Below, piece by piece: positions 54,530 to 64,000 of a stretch of 64,000 nt of DNA. The translations under genes and the position numbers were made by a program. Under the pieces are notes generated by a model. It ran no database searches, was not told the origin of the DNA, and saw only the letters and a list, made by a program, of their open reading frames with translations. Each line of letters begins with the position of its first letter. Position 1 is the first letter of the stretch. The stretch comes from Brienomyrus brachyistius (lineage: Eukaryota > Chordata > Actinopteri > Osteoglossiformes > Mormyridae): positions 13,227,863 to 13,291,862 of the forward strand of contig NC_064542.1 of NCBI RefSeq assembly GCF_023856365.1, given 5' to 3'.

Positions 54530-54657
54530 CCAGTGGCTCCACCCTGCACTGCGTCGTTCTCGACGCAGCACGGCGCTCTTGCGCGCGTCCGCGGCGCGCT
54601 CCCTGCACCGACGGCGCTCGGCTTTTACGTAAGGAGGGAGTGGTGAGTCTTTTCAAG
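54530..54657 (+). promoter_or_regulatory. vbp1: vbp1 promoter
   Basis: A CpG-rich stretch directly before the ATG (CGACGCAGCACGGCGC, GCGCGCGTCCGCGGCGCGC). TTACGTAA, a PAR-bZIP/E4BP4-type palindrome, lies at 54625-54632, 26 bases before the start codon. TATATATA-like runs occur further up at about 54490-54510. Whether either is used is not known. Confidence 0.5.
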
Positions 54658-57013
54658 ATGGCGACGACCATAGAGAGCGCTGCCGCTGCAGTAGGGAATA
54701 AGAAGAAACATCTCGGCATTCCCGAGGCTGTGTTTGTGGTGGGTGAATAATTCTCTGTGATTGCTTTAATCCCAAGTCGTTTTTTTTGGGATTGGTAGAC
54801 TATCAGTGATATAGCGGCTGCAAAATTCAGCCGAGCCGTGTTTGCAGACGCCAACAGGAGCGGGCTGCTAACCTTTTAAGGCAGCGAGCGTGGTTTTAGC
54901 GTGACAATGGTAGCCGTTTTCCTTGAAGAGACTAGCGGTGTCTGAAGCGTGCTGCGCTTTTTTTCCCGCCGTGAAACCGACGTGTAAACATTTTTATACT
55001 TATAATCCGAATTTTGCTCTGGAATCTGCCTTCGATAGAACACGGACTCGGCAGCTCGTCGTTAGCATTGCCCTTTAAACAGGAATGAGGTCGGGGAAGA
55101 TGGCGTTTTATTTAATGTTAAACTGTCTCTGTTTAATTTTCATGATGTTTTTGCGGATGCTGTTGCTCAGTTTTTGAAATGCCGAATGCTAGGGTTAAAC
55201 TGGCCGCTGGTGGCTTCTAGAGCGTTTTCTCAACGTCATAAGGAAATGTATGGGGCTTGTATAGTGTTCCTGGCGTTTTAAGTAATTAATAATATCCAGG
55301 ATAATAGTCTTGCTCCGAACTGACTACGTTCTGTATGGTCTTTAACGGTGAGATCTGAGTATTTTACTGTTGGCTATGCTACTTGTGTAATTTGTGAAGT
55401 TCCTCTTTTGTGCCAAGACGTGCATTTCCTCTCCACTACAGGAGGATGTAGACTCCTTCATGAAGCAGCCGGGCAATGAGACGGCTGACGTCGTGCTGAG
55501 GAGGCTGGACGAACAGTACCAGAAATACAAGTATATGGAGCTCAACCTGGCTCAGAAAAAGCTGAGGTATGTGCTTCCCTGGGGAAGTATGGACCACAGA
55601 GTGACGGAGGGCATTGCTTTGAGACACTGGCCAAATGTAATCACAAAGTAATGCGTGCAGTGGCTGTCTGCTGAGTAAGCACATGCTGCTTATTGCTCAC
55701 GTTGCAAAAACTGCATGGCTAATTAAGTCATCTGATGGCTGATATTGGGATGGGTGACTGTGGTTCCCCTGCTGTTTCCAGGCTGAAAAACCAGATCCCG
55801 CAAATCAAGCAGACGTTGGAGATCCTGAGGCACATGCAGAAGAAGAAGGTGAGGTTTGGTTGAGCTTTTTCCTCTGCGTTTGAACTCCCCCCACATCCAG
55901 GCTTGTTTTCAGTCAGCCGTACTTTGAAATTCTCTCTTCCAGGACAGCACAGACCCTATGGAGACCCGCTTCATGTTGGCGGATAATGTGTACTGCAAGG
56001 CGTCCGTGCCCCCCACAGAAAAAGTGTGCCTGTGGTTGGGGGTAAGTAAGACCAAAGGAGGTGTGGACATATGGCTTTGTGTTGTGTCGCTAGAGAAAAT
56101 AACATCTTATACCACAGCAAGTGAGTTGTTGCTGTCTGATAACTACTGATACCTGGTTCTGTACTGGCAGGCCTCCATAATGCCTGTGGTTTGTTACATA
56201 GTAACATTCCATTGAGCGTTTTTCTATGACAGTAATTTTACTGAAGGCAAGTTACCCCTTGAAGTAGCTATCTGTTGTGGGCTCTCTTGATTGAAATGGT
56301 AGTCGCCAAAATGTGTACAGTGACCTTATACTGTTTCCCAGGCGAACGTGATGCTTGAGTATGACATCGATGACGCACAGTCCCTACTGGAGAAGAACCT
56401 GGCCACCGCATCCCGAAACTTGGACTCTCTAGAGGAAGACCTTGATTTCCTTAGGGACCAGTTTACCACTACAGAAGTCAGTATCCTTCACTGGGGGGCC
56501 CAGTTTGGGTGGGTGAGGCTTGGACAGTGGGGTTTTTGACTTTGTGTGGGGGGCCAAGAATCCTTAGATTTGCAATGTAATTGGATTGCTCTGTGTTGTG
56601 GGGCCCAGCATGAAATATTTTCATGAGGTACCCCTGGTTTGGCTTAAATGAGCTTTACTTTCTTTTCCATCCCTAACGAGGCTCGCCCTGCCGTCGGCTG
56701 CAGATTTTCGCATCGAATTACGAAATTAGAACTTCAGTGTGATTTCTCTTCCGTATCTGCGTTTCAAAGTATTTAGTCGCTGTGCTGTCAGCCGATGAAG
56801 ATTTGTTCCCTCAGATTAGTGGTGGTAAAAATTCCGTTAAAGCTACCAGCAGTTCCAGTTCGGAAGCGTTCCATAAGGTCTGCGCTTACTTGACACCTAT
56901 ATTTCCGAATTGTCCTTGACCCATGATGCTTCCTAGATATGGCACGTGTCTACAACTGGGACGTCAAGAGGAGGAGTCAGGCCAATTCCTCAAAAACGGC
57001 CGATATGTCTTAA
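54658..57013 (+). CDS. vbp1: Prefoldin subunit 3 (VHL-binding protein 1)
   Basis: VBP1 is an alpha-type subunit of the hexameric prefoldin chaperone, which hands unfolded tubulin and actin to the CCT chaperonin; it also binds VHL. Six exons join exactly to 195 aa (human 197): 54658-54738, 55442-55566, 55782-55848, 55943-56041, 56342-56480 and 56937-57013. The start, AAGATGG, has a purine at -3 and G at +4. Recognised segments are HLGIPEAVFVEDVDSFMKQP, LDEQYQKYKYMELNLAQKK, KQTLEILRHMQKKK, METRFMLADNVYCKASVPPT, WLGANVMLEYD and EEDLDFLRDQFTTTEVNMAR. They give the prefoldin layout: N- and C-terminal coiled-coil helices around a central beta hairpin region. Only the first ~20 residues and the tail after VKRR differ much from human. 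The gene is convergent with rab39b. Confidence 0.97.
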
Positions 57014-57493
57014 ACGAGACCCTGTGTGCCCCCCTCCGGCCCCTCATACCTACATAAGAGATTTTCCTGGCAGTTACCCAGTAGTACTTTCACTTGGTTT
57101 TCAACTTTATTTTTTAAAGTATTATTTTCAAGTAAAAAAGAAAATCAACATAAAGTGATTGTTTTTATTTTAATCTGTTTTTGACTGCAGATTACACTGG
57201 GTGAGTTTCCAGTTTTTGGGTTATTTATATTTTTTTTATTAAATATTTAAGTGTTTATGCTGCAGGTCTTTTCTACAGCCCAACTCGGTGGAACAGGATG
57301 TAGTTTGCAGACATTTGGGTGGTGCACCTGCGGGGCTTCATAGTCTTCTACAGTGGGTCAGACGGTGGCTGCAGAGGATCAAACTTCTCAAGAACCAATC
57401 CCTTTGACTACACCCTCGCCATTTTGTTTTGCCGGTTTCTTGTGCTTTTCCGTCGGTCCATTCATTTCTCCAACCTCTGTTAAGTTGAACCAC

Positions 57494-57499
57494 ATTAAA
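57494..57499 (+). terminator. vbp1: Candidate vbp1 poly(A) signal
   Basis: ATTAAA 481 bases after the stop codon, followed by a GT-rich stretch (GTGGTGTGTTTGTGTGTT, from about 57540) suitable as a downstream element. A second ATTAAA is near 57589. Which one is used is undecided. Confidence 0.4.
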
Positions 57500-57599
57500 C
57501 ACAGCAAGACAAACACTGAATAACCTGTGATTCAAAGGGTGGTGTGTTTGTGTGTTACGCGCTTGTGAAATGGAGGCCGTGATCTGGAATTAAAGGGGT

Positions 57600-60500
57600 C
57601 ACCTCACCAAAGCGTCAGCTACATTCCTCCTGGCTTTAGTATGCTCTTTCCCCCTTCAGATGGAGGTGGTACTAGTTCTCTGAGCTGTAATGGGAGTTGG
57701 TCAGTATATGCCATATATGACGAAGCAGGCTTTGCATATATTTAAATCGGGATGCAGCCCAAATACTTAAGTAACTTTTTTGTTGCATTATTTACTATAT
57801 TGAAGTAGTGGTGCATCTTTAGTAGAGTTCCTTGTTGTGGCAAATCACATTTCCCATTTATTGAGTTAATGCTTTTAACCAAGGCAACAGTCAGTCCAAT
57901 CTGGGGGGGGGGGTTATTTAGGCCTTTCTTAAAGGTCTAGGGCAATTGCAGTTGTGGGATTTGGACCCATAACCTTCAACACTCAGATGTAGCTCCTTAA
58001 CCTATTGAGTTACACAAGGTGCTAGAGTAGAGTGTTATATTTCTAACATGTTCTGTTCTATGGGTGGAATGGTGGTTTTAGAGTAGCTTCTGTTGCAGAA
58101 ATAACTTCTGTTCTCTCTTCCCACTTTCAATTAAAATAGATCACAGAACTATGTAGAAACGCATTGTGTGTGTGTTGAAGTCCCTAAGATGCTAAGTAAT
58201 CTGGTTATTTTTGACCATGGAAGTGGCTCTCAAAACTTGCTGTGCAGACATCCCAGCACTATATTTATTTTATTTTTAGCCTGAGAATTAGCATGTCTAT
58301 GCTGGGCTTCACCTAGTTCGGTTGAAAACTGGTTGTCCCTTTGGTGCCTTGTTGACACCCAGTGGTTATACATGGTACTGCAGCGATGGCCAAAGAAAAA
58401 CGCATGCCGTGATTCTGAATGGACGTCTCTGGCTGTTTTTGCAATCTTACTTTCAGGTAGAGCTGTAGCAGATTGCTTGTGGGAGTTTTACTCCAGAAGG
58501 AAAAAATGATTGGTTCAGAGGTATAGCTAATCAGATTGTACAGGAGCGGGATCCAAGTGACTAGAGGAGGTGAGACCAAGACATCTGACTGGCTGCTCCT
58601 ACCTCCTCTGTAATCTGATTGGTTTAGAGAAATAACCAGTCATTTTTCTTTCTGCCCCATTTTTGTGTAAGTAAAACTCCCACGAGCTAATAGATTACAA
58701 AAGTCATGGGTCATGTAGGTCCGGTCATGACACTGAATTGTCTCTACGAGGATTTTAAGTTAAATGAACACCCACTTTTTAGATTTAACAAAATAAAGGA
58801 AATAGTCACAACTGTCACATTATTTAAATTTTTAGTACATTACAGTTCATTCACTAGTTAAGGAGGTACAGAGTCCCATACCCTGTTAAACGGCTACATG
58901 ACGTACAGCTCAAGGGTTTGGAATTTCACATTTCAGTACCTACAGCTTCAAGAAAACCGGCAAAAAGGACAAAATAAGCAGGAGAAGTAAGAGAGAAGCA
59001 AATGTTTCTGTAAGCGTTTAAACATTTCTATACTGGTGTGAAGCGCTGTAGAAAGTAAAGATGTCTGACCAGTGCTGTACAAGGGAGCAGGTTCCTATTA
59101 GTCCAGAGCAATGGGGGGGGGGTGGGGGCAGCTACGCCACATGGGGCAGTGGTCCTGTGAAGACCAGAAGGTAGGGTTGGGGGGTGGGTCAGCTTTTATC
59201 TGGTCTTATCTCACCAAGAGGTATGGAGTCCGGTTTGCTGGGTGCACAGCGGGACGTGTGACAGAGTGATGTCTTCGGGATCCACCCAGTTCGTACTTGG
59301 CTGGGCCAACTTAAACACCAGCCCGGGACTGGGAACTGAATGGCACCAGGCTGTCAGGTCCAAATCTTGGTACTGTCCCAAGTCCTGGAATGTTTCACCG
59401 AGGGAAAAGTGGCAGATGAAAAAATTCAGGGGTGTCACTTTTTTGTCATTCCACTCCCGCCCTGCCCTGCCAAATCTGAAGTCTCACCTGAAACCTTAAA
59501 AAGTCATAAAAATGTCGCTCCCTTTAGCCCAGTCCCCTCCAATCCGCATGTTCTCAAAACACCCCGAAGCAGGCTAATCTTTGGAATGGCATTGGGCAGG
59601 TGGATGGGGTCTCCTGATTGGTTCATTTGAAATGTAGTCGTGGTTACGGTAGTACTGGTAAAGGCCGTGTGGCACTGCTCTGGGTGTGCAGCGTAAGGAA
59701 GATGGAAGGGTGGATGGCTGGAACATGAGAGCAGTATTGATGGAAACCTGTTCAACCAATCAGGGATAAGCAACACTGGCAGGGATGAGAGTGAACAGAC
59801 TGTACTGAAACTAATATGTGAGGGTGTTGGTGACTCTCAGTGTTAAGGGGGAGCGGAACAATAATTAATTCAGTAGATGTGGGCAGAGTGTATCTGCACA
59901 CTTAGCACGTCTGATAAGACCCTAAGCAGTTAGAGCCTGGAGGTCATGCACTCAGGTTAAAGCTGCCTCACAGTGGATCCCTGTCGCAGGCCAGACCTCT
60001 CAGCCAGCCGCTCGTTTCCACAAAAATAAAGCACCATGTAGCGGACAGCTGCTCTGCAAATAATCAGAACGGGAAGCGGCAACAGCCAGCAGCTCCTCGA
60101 ACCAGAATCATCTACTGCATCAGAGGGTAAATAGTGTGGGGTGCATCCACTCTGTTTACTCTAAACAGCAAATCAGCTGATCTGCACATGCTCAGTGCAA
60201 ATATACAATAATTCAACTGTACATTTTGGATGTTTTTTTTTTTAACGGCTTTGGAAAACTACAGTAGGTTTTTACCCTACATTACTGTATATTTTAAAAC
60301 ACTTCTTCATCTTGTAATTAGTAATTGGTGTAATATACTGATTACTGTGTTGATTGGCTCCCCGTAGCTAAATAGCTGAAGCATACTGGGTGTGTAACGC
60401 ATTTAATGAGGACCTGGATGCTATGAATTATGGGTAACTGTCTTACTGTGCTTCACCCTACCTTTTCTGCACAGGCTCCCAATATCCTGTCAATAAAATG

Positions 60501-60996
60501 TACTGAACAGCAGGTAAGTATTTTCCCTAGTCTGATCTTTTAGGACCAGCTCCGCCACCCCAACGTGGTTCTGGCCCAGGGCACCAGAGTAGCATGGAAA
60601 AGTTATTTTTAAAAAAGCAGGCTGAGTGTTGATTGACGTGCACAACCTTGGTCAGCCCAGCACTGACCCTTGTGTAGGGAACGCTTCCTTTGCACAGTTC
60701 TACTTTACATGTGCCATTCCCTCATTGGATGGGAGGAGGAGCATGGGAGAGGGATAACCAATCACGGGGAACTGAGAAGCAATACCCAATCAAGAAGGGG
60801 AACAGGCTCCAGGGAGACTTAAAGCAGATGTTTTACGGTCCCTGTGCACAGAACTGAAGATGAACTTGAGTAGTGCTTGGGCTGTCTGGGTGGGTGGGTG
60901 GGGAGTGCCAAGGCAGCAGCCGACAGGAACATCAACAGGCAGGTGAGCTTAGCGGTGAGGGGGGCGTCGGACGGATCGGGGCGGGGAGCGGCAAGA
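57600..60996. other. Intergenic region between the convergent vbp1 and rab39b genes
   Basis: It holds a degraded minus-strand SINE at about 57850-58015 (GGGATTTGGACCCATAACC as the B-box region) and a complete MITE at 58470-58695. AATAAA occurs at about 60493. No exon is visible. The minus-strand end nearest 60997 should be the rab39b 3' UTR. Confidence 0.45.
58470..58695. mobile_element. CCAAT-rich palindromic MITE, copy 2 (both ends)
   Basis: The left end GCTTGTGGGAGTTTTACT (about 58475-58492) is matched by the inverted right end AGTAAAACTCCCACGAGC (about 58670-58687), with one mismatch. Inside, TGATTGGTTCAGAG and AATCAGATTGTACAGGAG are answered by ACCTCCTCTGTAATCTGATTGGTT. It is homologous to the copy at 21830-21985. 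No coding capacity. Confidence 0.8.

Positions 60997-64000
<3,004 letters not shown>

Overview
The window is vertebrate nuclear DNA, most likely from a ray-finned fish. Its genes have GT-AG introns, encode vertebrate orthologues and lie in AT-rich DNA. The DNA is full of fish-type tRNA-derived SINEs, small DNA transposons, minisatellites, GT microsatellites and unusually many long poly-C/poly-G runs. No bacterial-style operons, CRISPR array, rRNA or intact tRNA gene was seen.

Layout. (1) 1-3500: repeats, including a 13-copy 56-bp minisatellite and a foldback repeat. (2) ~3540-10217, + strand: a multi-exon gene I cannot name. It has one 666-codon exon and many small phase-1 exons, an SxIP motif, a KRKK basic cluster and an ambiguous C-terminus. 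(3) 16127-22375, + strand: a complete 11-exon cationic amino acid transporter, best fit slc7a3 (CAT3), with a ~2.4 kb 3' UTR. (4) 26102-29222, + strand: a complete 5-exon ubl3 (117 aa, C-terminal CLLL prenylation box). (5) 29.2-46 kb: a gene-poor stretch with a 38-bp minisatellite, a hAT MITE with target duplication, a Tc1-like remnant, SINE pieces, GT tracts and a 30/90-bp minisatellite. (6) 50507-51637, + strand: a PRSS23-like secreted serine protease in one coding exon. (7) 54658-57013, + strand: a complete 6-exon vbp1 (prefoldin subunit 3, 195 aa). (8) 60997-63346, - strand: a complete 2-exon rab39b (213 aa), convergent with vbp1.

The genes are unrelated in function (arginine/lysine uptake, membrane-anchored ubiquitin-like protein, secreted protease, tubulin/actin chaperone, vesicle GTPase). 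What links them is synteny. VBP1 and RAB39B are neighbours in human Xq28. SLC7A3 is in human Xq13, while UBL3 sits beside its paralogue SLC7A1 in 13q12. The slc7a3-ubl3 pairing here therefore points to an old SLC7A1/3-UBL3 block. I found no wholly new system. The best leads are the unnamed first gene with its competing 3' ends, the slc7a3 exon 4/5 junction, and two copies of a CCAAT-rich palindromic MITE. Splice sites were placed by reading frame, GT/AG signals and remembered family sequences; no alignment was run.
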